Positions 1-7,310 of a DNA stretch of 14,336 bases are shown here, piece by piece. Position numbers and translations under genes: made by a program. Numbering within the stretch: position 1 is the first letter of the stretch; each line of letters starts with the position of its first letter. The DNA is from Boseongicola sp. SB0675_bin_26 (GTDB taxonomy: Bacteria; Pseudomonadota; Alphaproteobacteria; Rhodobacterales; Rhodobacteraceae). The notes beneath the pieces were generated by a model, which made no database searches, had not been told where the DNA came from, and worked only from the letters and a program-made list of their open reading frames with translations. The stretch covers positions 1 through 14,336 of the forward strand of contig VYCX01000222.1 in the NCBI GenBank assembly GCA_009843725.1, read 5' to 3'.

Positions 1-55
1 GGCCGGACTGGACATGGGTGAAGTCCAGGACCTTGATTCCTTCGAGTGCCTTCAT
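1..55 (-). CDS. frc: Formyl-CoA transferase, N-terminal fragment (cut by window edge)
   Basis: Only the first 18 codons are in the window. They read MKALEGIKVLDFTHVQSGP when the cut last codon is included. This closely resembles the start of Oxalobacter formyl-CoA:oxalate CoA-transferase (LDGINVLDFTHVQAGP, from memory), a class III CoA-transferase. That enzyme moves CoA from formyl-CoA to oxalate, making the oxalyl-CoA used by the decarboxylase encoded just upstream. The ATG at 55-53 is preceded by a purine-rich AAAGAGAG ribosome site. The gene begins 80 bases after the oxc stop on the same strand, so the two are probably co-transcribed. Other class III CoA-transferases share parts of this motif, but the pairing with oxc makes frc the best call. 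Confidence 0.8.
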   Translation of the reverse strand, partial: MKALEGIKVLDFTHVQSG

Positions 56-135
56 GTCTAAATCTCTCTTTGTGTCCCAAGGCCTGTTCCGGGTCGCCCG
101 CGTTCGGCGAGGCTTCGAGCCGCCCGGGGGTGATG

Positions 136-1866
136 TCACGTCCGTTTCACTGCGCTCTGCGGGTTCAGGTTTCCGATGCGGCCCGATTCGGTACCGGCCT
201 CGGGATCGATGATGGCGTTGACGAGGGTCGGCTTGCCGCTGGCAATGGCATCGCGCACGGCGCGTTCCAGGTCATCCGGACTGCGAGCGGTGACTCCTTC
301 GCCCCCGAAGGCCTGCATCACGAGGTCGTATCTGGACTCCCGCACGAACACGGTGGTGCCGGGATCGCGGCCAGTGGGATCGGCATCTGTGCCCCGGTAG
401 ATCCCTGAATTGTTGAAGACCACGACGCAGACCGGCAGCCCGTAACGGCAGATGGTCTCCACTTCCATGCCGCTGAACCCGAAGGCGGAATCGCCCTCGA
501 CCGCCACGACCGGGTGACCGGTCTCGACCGCGGCGGCAATCGCCGTGCCCATGCCGATGCCCATCACGCCCCAGGTGCCGACGTCAAGCCTCTTGCGCGG
601 CTTGTACATGTCGATGATCGACCGCGCGAAGTCGAGCGTGTTGGCGCCCTCGTTGACGAGGATTGCATCCGGATGGTCGGCGCACACCCGCTTCAGCCGG
701 CCCAGCGCGCCGTGGAAGTCCATCGGCACGTTGTTGTTGGCAAGCTTGGGGGCCATCCGCTCGACATTGGCGGCACGCTTTGCGTAGACCGCCTCGGTCC
801 AGTCTGCGGGCGGGGGCGTCCATCTGTCCATCTTCGCCAGCATCACGGAAAGCGTGCTTTCGATGTCGCCGACCAGCGGAGCGTTGATCGGCTGGTTGGA
901 ATCCATTTCCTTCGGGTCGATGTCGACGTGGATGAACTTCTTGGTGTAGCGCTCGCCCCACTGCCTTCCCTGTCCATGGCTCAGGAGCCAGTTGAGACGC
1001 GCGCCGATCAGCATGACGCAGTCGCTTTCCTTCAGGACGAGGCTACGGGCGGCGCCGGCATATTGCGGATGGCTGTCCGGCAGAAGGCCCTTGGCCATTG
1101 ACATCGCGATGTAAGGCGCGCCGGTCCGTTCAACGAATTGCCGCACGATCGCGTCGCATTGGGCGTAGGCCGCGCCCTTGCCGAGGATGAGCAACGGCCG
1201 CTTTGCACCTTTGAGAACGCCAAGCGCCCTGTCGACGGCGTGCGGCGCGGGGATCTGCGCCGGGCTCGGGTCGACGACCTTGATCAGGCTCCTTGCTCCT
1301 GTCTCCGCATCCATGACCTGTCCGAGCAGGCTGGCAGGAACGTCGAGATAGACACCGCCCGGCCGGCCCGAGACGGCAGCACGCATGGCACGGGCGATTC
1401 CGACGCCGATGTCTTCGGCGTGGAGGATGCGGTAGGCGGCTTTGCACAGCGGTTTCGCGATGGCGAGCTGGTCCATCTCCTCGTAGTCGCCCTTCTGGAG
1501 GTCCACGATTTCCCGCTCGGAACTTCCCGAGATCAGGATCATCGGCCAGCAGTTCGTCGTCGCATGGGCAAGACTGACCAGGCCGTTCAGGAATCCCGGC
1601 GCTGACACGGTGAGGCACACGCCCGGCTTCCGGGTCAGGTATCCCGCGATCGCCGCCGCGTTGCCTGCATTCGATTCATGCCGGAAAGAAATGACGCGCA
1701 TGCCTTCGGCCTGCATCATTCGGCCGAGATCCGTTACCGGGATGCCGGGGACATGGTAGACGTTATTGATCCCGTTCAGCTTTAGCGCGTCGATGATCAG
1801 GTGGAAGCCGTCCGTAAGTTCCTGCGTGACTTCAGTCTTGGAGTCCGATCCGTCCATGTCCGTCAT
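136..1866 (-). CDS. oxc: Oxalyl-CoA decarboxylase (ThDP-dependent)
   Basis: Decarboxylates oxalyl-CoA to formyl-CoA and CO2 in the cytoplasm, using thiamine diphosphate. The 576 residues match the usual length (568 in Oxalobacter). Family signatures run from end to end. The N-terminal Pyr domain has SFRHE with the catalytic Glu near residue 64. It is followed by LTVSAPGFLNG and the loop SGSSEREIVDLQ. The central domain has LGKGAAYAQCD and LIGARLNW. The PP domain has GTWGVMGIGMG and the ThDP-binding stretch GDSAFGFSGME...NN (about 459-487). The C-terminus has ESGRI, the lid region. The start overlaps the regulator stop as ATGA, implying translational coupling, with TGGAG just upstream. Near the N-terminus, YHVPGIP replaces the Oxalobacter YGVVGIP. 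A more distant ThDP enzyme is unlikely given similarity along the whole length. Confidence 0.95.
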   Translation of the reverse strand: MTDMDGSDSKTEVTQELTDGFHLIIDALKLNGINNVYHVPGIPVTDLGRMMQAEGMRVISFRHESNAGNAAAIAGYLTRKPGVCLTVSAPGFLNGLVSLAHATTNCWPMILISGSSEREIVDLQKGDYEEMDQLAIAKPLCKAAYRILHAEDIGVGIARAMRAAVSGRPGGVYLDVPASLLGQVMDAETGARSLIKVVDPSPAQIPAPHAVDRALGVLKGAKRPLLILGKGAAYAQCDAIVRQFVERTGAPYIAMSMAKGLLPDSHPQYAGAARSLVLKESDCVMLIGARLNWLLSHGQGRQWGERYTKKFIHVDIDPKEMDSNQPINAPLVGDIESTLSVMLAKMDRWTPPPADWTEAVYAKRAANVERMAPKLANNNVPMDFHGALGRLKRVCADHPDAILVNEGANTLDFARSIIDMYKPRKRLDVGTWGVMGIGMGTAIAAAVETGHPVVAVEGDSAFGFSGMEVETICRYGLPVCVVVFNNSGIYRGTDADPTGRDPGTTVFVRESRYDLVMQAFGGEGVTARSPDDLERAVRDAIASGKPTLVNAIIDPEAGTESGRIGNLNPQSAVKRT

Positions 1867-2582
1867 GCTCCAGGTTGGCTGCCGGACTCGGCAACGGGTT
1901 CCAGACGCGCCCAGGTGCGAGCGACATGGTCATGGAGGCGCATCGTGTGTTCGCGCACGAGCCTCTCAGCGAGATCGGGGTCACGCGCCTCGAGCGCCTC
2001 GATGATGGACATGTGGTCTACCACCGACCGGCTCGCACGGTCATCCTCGCCAAGCGCGCGACGCCGGACCGCGTGCATGTGGACAAAGAGGCCTTCGGCC
2101 ATGTCGGCAAGCAGCCTGCATCCGGACATTTTCAGGATCATCTGGTGAAACCGGATGTTGGCATCCGAGTACTCGCCGAGATCGGCGCGTGCCGAACTTT
2201 CGGAGTGCCGCATGGCATGCTTGCGCAGCTGCCTGATTTCTCCTTCGCTGGCGTCGGTTGCCGCCAGCCGCGCTGCCATCGACTCGAGTGCTGCCCACGC
2301 AACGATCATTTCAAGGATCTCGGTCAGCGACTTGCGCACGACAAAGACACCCTTCCGCGGAGCAATGCTGACGAGGCCGTCCTTTTCCAGGCGGGCCAAG
2401 GCCTCGCGAAGCGGCGTGCGGGAGATGCCGAGTTGTTCTGCGACAGAACGCTCGTCCAGGCGCAGGTCGGCACCTTCGACGTAGATGTTCATCTGCGTGA
2501 TCGCATCCCGAAGCGTTTCGTAGATGTGATCCTTCAGAGTGAAGTTCGTCGCGATCGGCTTCAGCGGCAATCTGCCGGCCAT
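1863..2582 (-). CDS. FCD-type GntR transcriptional regulator of the oxalate operon
   Basis: A 239-residue DNA-binding regulator. The winged helix occupies about residues 15-83 (HIYETLRDAI, then RSVAEQLGISRTPLREALARLEKDGLV). It is followed by an all-helical FCD ligand domain with typical metal-site segments: NIRFH, VDHMSIIEAL and VREH. Members usually repress neighbouring catabolic genes and release DNA on binding a small acid. The start is placed at the ATG at 2582, which has GGGGGGA upstream. A longer frame reaches 2675 but would run through the predicted promoter and the TGGTATACCA palindrome and adds residues not typical of the family. The stop overlaps the oxc start by four bases, so regulator and enzyme form one unit. 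The ligand is inferred from context to be oxalate, oxalyl-CoA or a related metabolite. Confidence 0.9.
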   Translation of the reverse strand: MAGRLPLKPIATNFTLKDHIYETLRDAITQMNIYVEGADLRLDERSVAEQLGISRTPLREALARLEKDGLVSIAPRKGVFVVRKSLTEILEMIVAWAALESMAARLAATDASEGEIRQLRKHAMRHSESSARADLGEYSDANIRFHQMILKMSGCRLLADMAEGLFVHMHAVRRRALGEDDRASRSVVDHMSIIEALEARDPDLAERLVREHTMRLHDHVARTWARLEPVAESGSQPGA

Positions 2583-2616
2583 TTCAGCCTGTCCCCCCAG
2601 GATGCGTCGTTGTCTG

Positions 2617-2626
2617 TGGTATACCA
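2617..2626. promoter_or_regulatory. Candidate GntR/FCD operator, palindrome TGGTATACCA
   Basis: A perfect 10-base palindrome with the TGGT...ACCA half-sites common for FadR-like (FCD) regulators. It lies 35 bases upstream of the regulator's start codon and overlaps the predicted -10 box. Binding here would block transcription of the whole gntR-oxc-frc operon, which fits autorepression. The sequence is seen directly; occupancy by this regulator is inferred. Confidence 0.6.
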
Positions 2627-2651
2627 TACGCCAGTGATTGCCAGCCTGCAA
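2623..2651 (-). promoter_or_regulatory. Predicted promoter of the gntR-oxc-frc operon
   Basis: On the minus strand, TTGCAG (2651-2646) and TATGGT (2628-2623) are separated by 17 bases, a reasonable sigma-70-type match. The -10 box shares bases with the TGGTATACCA palindrome. No other promoter of this quality was seen near the operon start. Confidence 0.45.
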
Positions 2652-2675
2652 TACCGGATCTTCGCGAAACTGCAC

Positions 2676-3023
2676 GACTGGATTGCGGGCGGACTTTCAA
2701 GCCGTCCGTCAGGTGTGCGGCGTTGGCATCCTTGATCAGGACGACGCGAGTCGCTTCCGTCGCAGCCGGCATTCCAGGCAGCGTTGGCGGCAAGACCGGA
2801 CGCCGAATTCGCGCAGGTGCCGCAATCGGGGAAGAGCGCGCCGGGAGCCGTCCTGGGATACACGAAACTTGGGGATCCTGGCGGCTTGCCCGGATTTCGG
2901 CCAGCGCAACTTTGCCTGGCGCGACCCACGAATTCGCGCACATCGGGGTTGATGATCTCTCGGTTGGCGCAGAAAGGGATTTGGCGAAGCTTGGCTATGC
3001 ATTGGCCGTGGTGGCAGCCCGCG
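2676..3023. other. Gene-poor spacer with a decayed fragment
   Basis: This stretch separates the oxalate operon promoter from the LysR stop codon. Apart from the short LysR relic I see no recognisable domain on either strand. The open frames present have no family motifs. It probably represents decaying DNA. Confidence 0.4.
2918..2968 (-). pseudogene. Relic of a LysR-type regulator C-terminus
   Basis: Minus-strand translation gives ANREIINPDVREFVGRA. The intact LysR protein next to it ends with ADREFIDPKVREFVDRA. The DNA is also alike over about 55 bases: 2928-2982 against 3108-3162 share the ccacgaattc core, the gcac and gggg-t-gatga stretches, and the cggt-ggcg block. No intact reading frame surrounds the fragment. 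It looks like the decayed 3' end of a second LysR gene or of a partial tandem duplication. A short similarity of this kind could also come from independent LysR relatives. Confidence 0.5.
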
Positions 3024-3998
3024 TCATTCAGGGCCTTCTGATGCCCGGCGCTCCCTAAGACCCAGCGGTCTTGGCATTTCGCTGGCAATCACCCTGACGG
3101 CACGATCCACGAATTCCCGCACCTTGGGGTCGATGAATTCGCGGTCGGCGTAGACGAGGCTCACCGGCAGTTCGGCGCCGACCTCGTCTTCCAGGATCGG
3201 CACTAGGCGACCCGTTTCGATGTCTTCGGCCACGACCGCAGAGGCGATCAAGGCGCACCCTATTCCTTCGATCGCGGCTTCCCGGATGTGCTCGATCTCG
3301 TTTGCCGAAAACCTGCCCGCAACCGGGACGGTTCCGCCGCCCCATCGGGGCCATCTCGCACTGGGGGCCCACTCCCCCGCAAATCCGACTATGCAATCGT
3401 GCCTTGTCAGGTCCGCTGCCCGCGCCGGGCGTCCGGCCCGGTCCAGATATTCCGAAGATGCAACCACGATCAGCCGGTCGGAATATACCTGCCTTGCAAT
3501 AAGGTCCTGATCCCTGATTGGCCCGATTCGCATTGCGACATCGACCCCCTCGGCAAGCAGGTCCACGTGCCGGGTCGTCGACTGCACTTCAAGGATCACT
3601 TCGGGGAAGTCGCGCAGAAAGTCCGTGAACAGCTGCAGGAAGTGCGGGCCAGTGACGGAAACACGCAGAAGGCCCCGCGGGATGTCGTCCAGGCGCCGGA
3701 CGGCCTCCCATGCAGCATCCGCGTCGACCACGACGCGTTGCGCTCGCTTAAGGAGCTCTTCGCCGGGGCGTGTCAGCGCGAGACGGGTCGTTCGGCGAAT
3801 GAGCAGGCGGACGCCCAGATCGGCCTCGAGCGAGGCAATGCGTCGGCTGAGCGTTGCGCGAGGCAGGCCCAGCCTGCGCGCGGCTTCGGAAATGCTGCCC
3901 GCACGTGTCACCTCGAGAAACTCGCGCAGCCGGTCAAGGCTCGGCCTGTGATCTGAATGGGCAGTACCTGTGCTTTTTTCCGGTCTAGTGACGTCCAT
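3024..3998 (-). CDS. LysR-family transcriptional regulator
   Basis: 324 residues, normal for the family. The N-terminal helix-turn-helix is clear (about 20-80): LREFLEVTRAGSISEAARRL, then LPRATLSRRIASLEADLGVRLL and RRTTRLALTRPGE. The substrate-binding domain follows, with the typical LLRVSVTGP opening, the DVAMRIGPIRDQDLIAR segment and the C-terminal YADREFIDPKVREFVD. The ATG at 3998 is preferred because longer frames would run into the divergent gene at 4045. No strong ribosome site precedes it, so the start is uncertain. LysR regulators often control a divergent neighbour, which makes the VOC-GST-MATE cluster the likely target. The effector is unknown. Confidence 0.9.
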   Translation of the reverse strand: MDVTRPEKSTGTAHSDHRPSLDRLREFLEVTRAGSISEAARRLGLPRATLSRRIASLEADLGVRLLIRRTTRLALTRPGEELLKRAQRVVVDADAAWEAVRRLDDIPRGLLRVSVTGPHFLQLFTDFLRDFPEVILEVQSTTRHVDLLAEGVDVAMRIGPIRDQDLIARQVYSDRLIVVASSEYLDRAGRPARAADLTRHDCIVGFAGEWAPSARWPRWGGGTVPVAGRFSANEIEHIREAAIEGIGCALIASAVVAEDIETGRLVPILEDEVGAELPVSLVYADREFIDPKVREFVDRAVRVIASEMPRPLGLRERRASEGPE

Positions 3999-3999
3999 G

Positions 4000-4009
4000 A
4001 CGCAAGCGT
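4000..4009. promoter_or_regulatory. Short dyad in the LysR/VOC intergenic gap
   Basis: ACGCAAGCGT is a 4-2-4 inverted repeat lying one base upstream of the LysR start, in the 46-base gap between divergent genes. LysR regulators typically bind imperfect dyads in such gaps. The match is short and may be chance. Confidence 0.25.
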
Positions 4010-4044
4010 AGCTGTGGGGAAACCGAAGGGAAAGGCCAAATGCC

Positions 4045-4479
4045 ATGCTGGACATCAAGAACTTCGACCACGTCGGCATACGCATCAGCGACCGCGAAAG
4101 GTCGGTGGCGTTCTACGAGTTGCTTGGGTTCGAGCTGGTCGCCGACGGCGGCTACGCGCACGGGCACCCCCTGGTGATGCTGCATCCCTCCGGGATCAAC
4201 ATCAACCTGCTCGGCCCGGCCAACGCGAGGCAGGGCGAGAACGTCCTGATGGATGAGAAGCTCAAGTATCCGGGCATTACGCATCTTGCCGTCAAGGTGA
4301 GGGATGCCGAGGCGACGGAAGCGTTCGTGTCCGGGAACGGCATTGCGATCACCGGGCGGCGCGAGTTTCGTGGCACCAGGACGATCTTCATCCGGGATCC
4401 CGACAGGAACGTGCTTGAGCTGGTTGGGCCCGGGCCCTCGGTCGCGGACCTGATCGCCGAACATGTCCATGCAAGCTGA
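4045..4479 (+). CDS. VOC-superfamily (glyoxalase/dioxygenase fold) protein
   Basis: 144 residues made of two beta-alpha-beta-beta-beta modules. FDHVGIRISDRERSVAFYELLGF opens the first and GITHLAVKVRDAEATEAF the second, ending DPDRNVLELVG. Candidate metal ligands are His9, His80 and Glu125. The fourth position of glyoxalase I is not obvious, so the exact reaction (lactoylglutathione lyase, fosfomycin-type thiol transfer, or another) cannot be fixed. The ATG at 4045 has AAGGGAAAGG upstream; an ATG five bases earlier is out of frame. It is first in an apparent operon with a GST 17 bases downstream, which suggests a glutathione-linked detoxification role. Confidence 0.88.
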   Translation: MLDIKNFDHVGIRISDRERSVAFYELLGFELVADGGYAHGHPLVMLHPSGININLLGPANARQGENVLMDEKLKYPGITHLAVKVRDAEATEAFVSGNGIAITGRREFRGTRTIFIRDPDRNVLELVGPGPSVADLIAEHVHAS

Positions 4480-4496
4480 ATCGTAGGAGAGACCCG

Positions 4497-5132
4497 ATGA
4501 AACTCTACTCTGCCCCGGGCACCTGTGCCACCGCGATGCACATCGCGCTTGAATGGATCGGCAAGCCCTACGAAGTCGAGCATCTCGATTTCGCGGGCAT
4601 GAAGTCGCCGGACTATCTCAGGCTGAACCCCTCGGGAGTCGTACCCACGCTCGTCGATGGAGAGATGGTGCTCCCGGAAGGAATGGCCATTCTGCTCTAC
4701 CTCGTGGACCTGAACCCGGATGCCGACATCGGTCCTGCCGCTGGAACTCCGGGCCGGATCGAACTGCACCGGTGGCTCGTCTATCTCTCGGGAACGCTGC
4801 ATCCCTACTTCTGGCCCTATTTCATGCCGATGCGGTTCACGACCGACGCGGGCGGGCACGCGAGCGTCAAGGCCGCAAGCCAGCTTCTCGTCGGCAGGGC
4901 GCTGACGTTGATCGACGATCACCTGGAGGGGCGCGACTGGATGGTGGGCGACCGGAAATCCGTTGCGGACGCGTTCCTCTATCCAATGGCGAACTGGGCA
5001 TACGGCTTCGAAAGGTCGACGGCCAGCTATGGCAACGTCGACCGGGTCATGAGAAGGCTGGCGGCAGATCCGGCCGTCCAGAAGGTGCATATGGCCCAGG
5101 GGACGAGCCCGAAGGTCGGCGGGTCCTCGTGA
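4497..5132 (+). CDS. Glutathione S-transferase, beta-class-like
   Basis: 211 residues. The N-terminal thioredoxin-like domain starts MKLYSAPGTCATAMHIAL, with Cys10 at the beta-class catalytic position, and contains the cis-proline segment NPSGVVPTLVDG. The helical C-terminal domain carries the N-capping-box-type stretch SVADAFLYPMANW. The usual Glu-Ser that grips the glutathione gamma-glutamyl group (ES-AI) reads EGMAI here, so the Ser is replaced by Gly, which may alter binding. The ribosome site TAGGAGAG precedes the ATG. It is translated with the VOC gene upstream and probably the MATE pump downstream. It likely conjugates or reduces an electrophile; the substrate is unknown. Confidence 0.9.
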   Translation: MKLYSAPGTCATAMHIALEWIGKPYEVEHLDFAGMKSPDYLRLNPSGVVPTLVDGEMVLPEGMAILLYLVDLNPDADIGPAAGTPGRIELHRWLVYLSGTLHPYFWPYFMPMRFTTDAGGHASVKAASQLLVGRALTLIDDHLEGRDWMVGDRKSVADAFLYPMANWAYGFERSTASYGNVDRVMRRLAADPAVQKVHMAQGTSPKVGGSS

Positions 5133-5214
5133 CAGGCGTGGGATGCGGGACCGTCGGTCGTCGGGCCATCGGGCGGAAGAAACTGCCTCAGGGAGGTGCC
5201 TCCGGAGTCCCGCG

Positions 5215-6654
5215 ATGCGGAAATTGTCCCGGCAGGTCCAGACAGGCGACGGACTCTTGAGCGAACGGCGTGCCTCCGACCTGATGACCGCGGCACCGGT
5301 CGGCCATGTGCTCGTCGGCATGGCGGCGCCAATCGCCCTCGGCATGCTCTCGACATTCCTTTTCCAGATCGTCGACACCTACTTCGTCGGCAAGCTGGGT
5401 TCTGCCGAACTGGCTGCGCTGGCGTTTTCCTCGACGGCCTACCTGGTGCTCGTCTCCGTGTTCATGGGGCTCTCCGTCGGCGTCTCCTCGGTCGTGGCGA
5501 GGGCGGCAGGCTCGGACCAGGGAGGCAGGGTGAAACGGATGGCCATGATCGCCTTGGGACTGGCGCTCCTCCTGTCGGTCGGTCTGTGCCTGCTGGCTCG
5601 CGGCCTGATCTCTCCCATGTTCTCCCTGCTGGGCGCCAGCGAAGAGCTCCTCCCGCTCGTCAGGCAATACATGGGCATCCTCTATCTCGGCTTCCCCTTC
5701 CTGATGCTGGGGATCGTCGGCAGCGGTGCCGTCCGCGCCATCGGCATCACCGGCCAGACCGAGCTCGTCTTCGCCGGGGCAGGCATCCTGAACCTTATCT
5801 TCGACTGGCTCCTGATCTTCGGCAAGGGGCCGTTCCCGGAACTCGGTCTAGCGGGCGCGGCGATCGCGACCGTCCTGTCTTTCGCCTTCATCTTCCTGGG
5901 CGTGATGGCAATCATGTGGCGCCATGGCCTGATCGGCTTCGCTGGCCTGCGCAGCAGCCTCGTCGACACGAGGGAGATGCTCGCGGTTTCCATCCCGACG
6001 GTCTCGATGCAGGTCCTTGTCCCGGCGACCGGCATGTTCATGGCATTCCTCCTGTCGGGCTACGGCACCACGGCGGTCGCCGCGTTCGGGATTGCAAGCA
6101 GGGTCGAGGCCCTTGCCTTGATCGGCATCTATGCGGCATCGATGTCCGTCACCCCGTTTGTCGCCCGGAATTTCGGTGCTGGAGAGCATGACAGGATCGA
6201 CGATGCATTGGTCTTCGCCGGAAGGCTGTCAGTCTGCCTGGGCCTGATGCTGTTCGCTGGACTTGCGTTGCTGGGTCCGTGGATCGCAAGGATCTTCTCG
6301 GACGAGCCTGAGGTCATCCGGTCCGTGACTCTCTACTTCCGCATAGTCGCGGCGTCATACGCGTTTCAGGGGGTATTCAACATGACCGTCGCGACATTCA
6401 ACGGACTGCAGATGCCTGGCGAGGCACTCCGTCTGATGCTTGTCCGCACCTTCGCGATGGTGCTGCCGCTGTCCCTGTTCGGATCGTTTTTCGGCTTCGG
6501 CTGGACCCTTGCCGGATATGCCGCCGGGAGCGCCGTGGCTGCGGGCTACGCCGGACGTCGCATGCGGCAGTCCCAGCGCAGGTGGAACCGTCCGATTGCG
6601 GGCTCAAGCCCGTTTGCGAAGATCCTTCGCGATGTTCGTTCGCTTTGGCGATAG
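5215..6654 (+). CDS. MATE-family multidrug/toxin efflux transporter
   Basis: 479 residues of hydrophobic, inner-membrane character with about twelve membrane segments. Family marks include PIALGMLSTFLFQIVDTYFVGKLGSAELAALAF cut across helices 1-2 (no stretch given in full here is from another source), the LSVGVSSVVARAAG segment, and the second-half repeat VSIPTVSMQVLVPATGMFMAF. The ATG at 5215 is preferred, with CCGGAG seven bases upstream. An in-frame ATG at 5143 lacks a ribosome site and would add a polar, Arg-rich leader. It lies 82 bases after the GST stop on the same strand. It would export cationic or conjugated compounds by Na+ or H+ antiport. Pairing with the VOC and GST proteins suggests a modify-then-export unit. 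Confidence 0.92.
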   Translation: MRKLSRQVQTGDGLLSERRASDLMTAAPVGHVLVGMAAPIALGMLSTFLFQIVDTYFVGKLGSAELAALAFSSTAYLVLVSVFMGLSVGVSSVVARAAGSDQGGRVKRMAMIALGLALLLSVGLCLLARGLISPMFSLLGASEELLPLVRQYMGILYLGFPFLMLGIVGSGAVRAIGITGQTELVFAGAGILNLIFDWLLIFGKGPFPELGLAGAAIATVLSFAFIFLGVMAIMWRHGLIGFAGLRSSLVDTREMLAVSIPTVSMQVLVPATGMFMAFLLSGYGTTAVAAFGIASRVEALALIGIYAASMSVTPFVARNFGAGEHDRIDDALVFAGRLSVCLGLMLFAGLALLGPWIARIFSDEPEVIRSVTLYFRIVAASYAFQGVFNMTVATFNGLQMPGEALRLMLVRTFAMVLPLSLFGSFFGFGWTLAGYAAGSAVAAGYAGRRMRQSQRRWNRPIAGSSPFAKILRDVRSLWR

Positions 6655-6685
6655 CTTCGCGCAACCTGGTTTCCGGGGTCGGTCC

Positions 6686-6703
6686 GCGACGAGAACTCGT
6701 CGC
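6686..6703. terminator. Hairpin downstream of the MATE gene
   Basis: GCGACGAG and CTCGTCGC form a perfect 8-base inverted repeat separated by AA, 31 bases after the MATE stop. There is no U-run, so it may be a transcript-end stabiliser or a Rho-assisted stop rather than a classical terminator. Confidence 0.4.
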
Positions 6704-6729
6704 ATGCGCATCCGGGCGATTTCGCGCAA

Positions 6730-6747
6730 AACGGGGTTTTTCCCGTT
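6730..6747. terminator. Possible terminator hairpin AACGGG-GTTTTT-CCCGTT
   Basis: A 6-base stem with a T-rich loop. On the minus strand the stem is followed by TTTT-like sequence through CCCGTTTTG. On the plus strand it is followed by AATT. It lies about 75 bases after the MATE stop and could end transcription from either side. A weak call. Confidence 0.35.
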
Positions 6748-7031
6748 AATTGACCGACATGCACGATACGGTATGGCTTGAGACTCGCTGCGCGCGTCAT
6801 GTTGCGTGCCGGTCAGCCAATGGGACAGTCCCCGGTCGAAACGGAATGCCGAGCCAAGGCCGCCTGCGCCTCTCGACCCGGCCATGCCGCACTCGCAACT
6901 TGCCCGGCGGAGCAGAGCAGTTCGCCTGGGAAGCCCATGACGGTCACGTCTAGGTCCAAGGAGAGGTGCGGTCCGTCCTGATCGGAACCTGTCGTCACAA
7001 GATGGCGACATCTCTCGCGATTTATGCCCTG

Positions 7032-7105
7032 GCTCCCGCATACAGTCGGCTGGCAAATTCCGGCCCGATGGTGTCGCCTTGCATGATGCAGATCACGTTC
7101 GAAAG
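7032..7105 (-). pseudogene. Possible fragment resembling an isocitrate/isopropylmalate/tartrate dehydrogenase start
   Basis: The minus-strand frame reads NLSNVICIMQGDTIGPEFA and then runs to a stop. It recalls the GDGIGPE motif at the start of decarboxylating NAD-dependent dehydrogenases. It is short, ends at once and lacks any further match, so it may be coincidence. Confidence 0.2.
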
Positions 7106-7254
7106 GTTCCTGGCTTTCTCTCTTGATCGCCGGGCGCCTCGGGCAGCGGGTCGAGGCACTATTCGTGCCGAATCTCTGATTCATCGGGCGGTGTCGCGCT
7201 GAGACGGTGGGATCGCTTGACGTGGCGCGTTTTGCGGAGACGGCTGACTGTTTC

Positions 7255-7283
7255 TTGCCTCATGCGGTATCGACCGTTAACAT
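7255..7283 (+). promoter_or_regulatory. Predicted promoter of the HigB-HigA fusion gene
   Basis: TTGCCT (7255-7260) and TAACAT (7278-7283) are separated by exactly 17 bases. The -10 box is overlapped by the perfect palindrome ACATATGT (7280-7287), a plausible site for autorepression by the HigA-type helix-turn-helix half. The start codon follows 27 bases downstream. Confidence 0.5.
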
Positions 7284-7310
7284 ATGTCAGCTGTCAGGCT
7301 ACACATCTAG

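Larger units (their letters stand above)
6655..7254. other. Gene-poor region between the MATE gene and the higBA-like gene
   Basis: About 600 bases with no convincing gene on either strand. It holds two hairpins (6686-6703 and 6730-6747), described separately. It also has a short minus-strand frame around 7105-7032 with an NAD-decarboxylating-dehydrogenase-like GDTIGPEF motif that soon stops. It is best read as spacer plus decayed sequence. Confidence 0.4.

Noticed and set aside
1875..2735. 286-codon plus-strand ORF opposite the GntR gene
   Set aside because: It shadows a clear GntR/FCD protein and has no family motifs of its own.
4152..5378. 408-codon minus-strand ORF opposite the VOC and GST genes
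   Set aside because: It covers two well-supported plus-strand genes and reads as an Arg/Pro-rich shadow.
6813..7184. Minus-strand ORF containing GPHLSLDLDV, reminiscent of arginase/agmatinase metal sites
   Set aside because: The expected following DP and GTP-GG motifs are missing and no other ureohydrolase segment is present.
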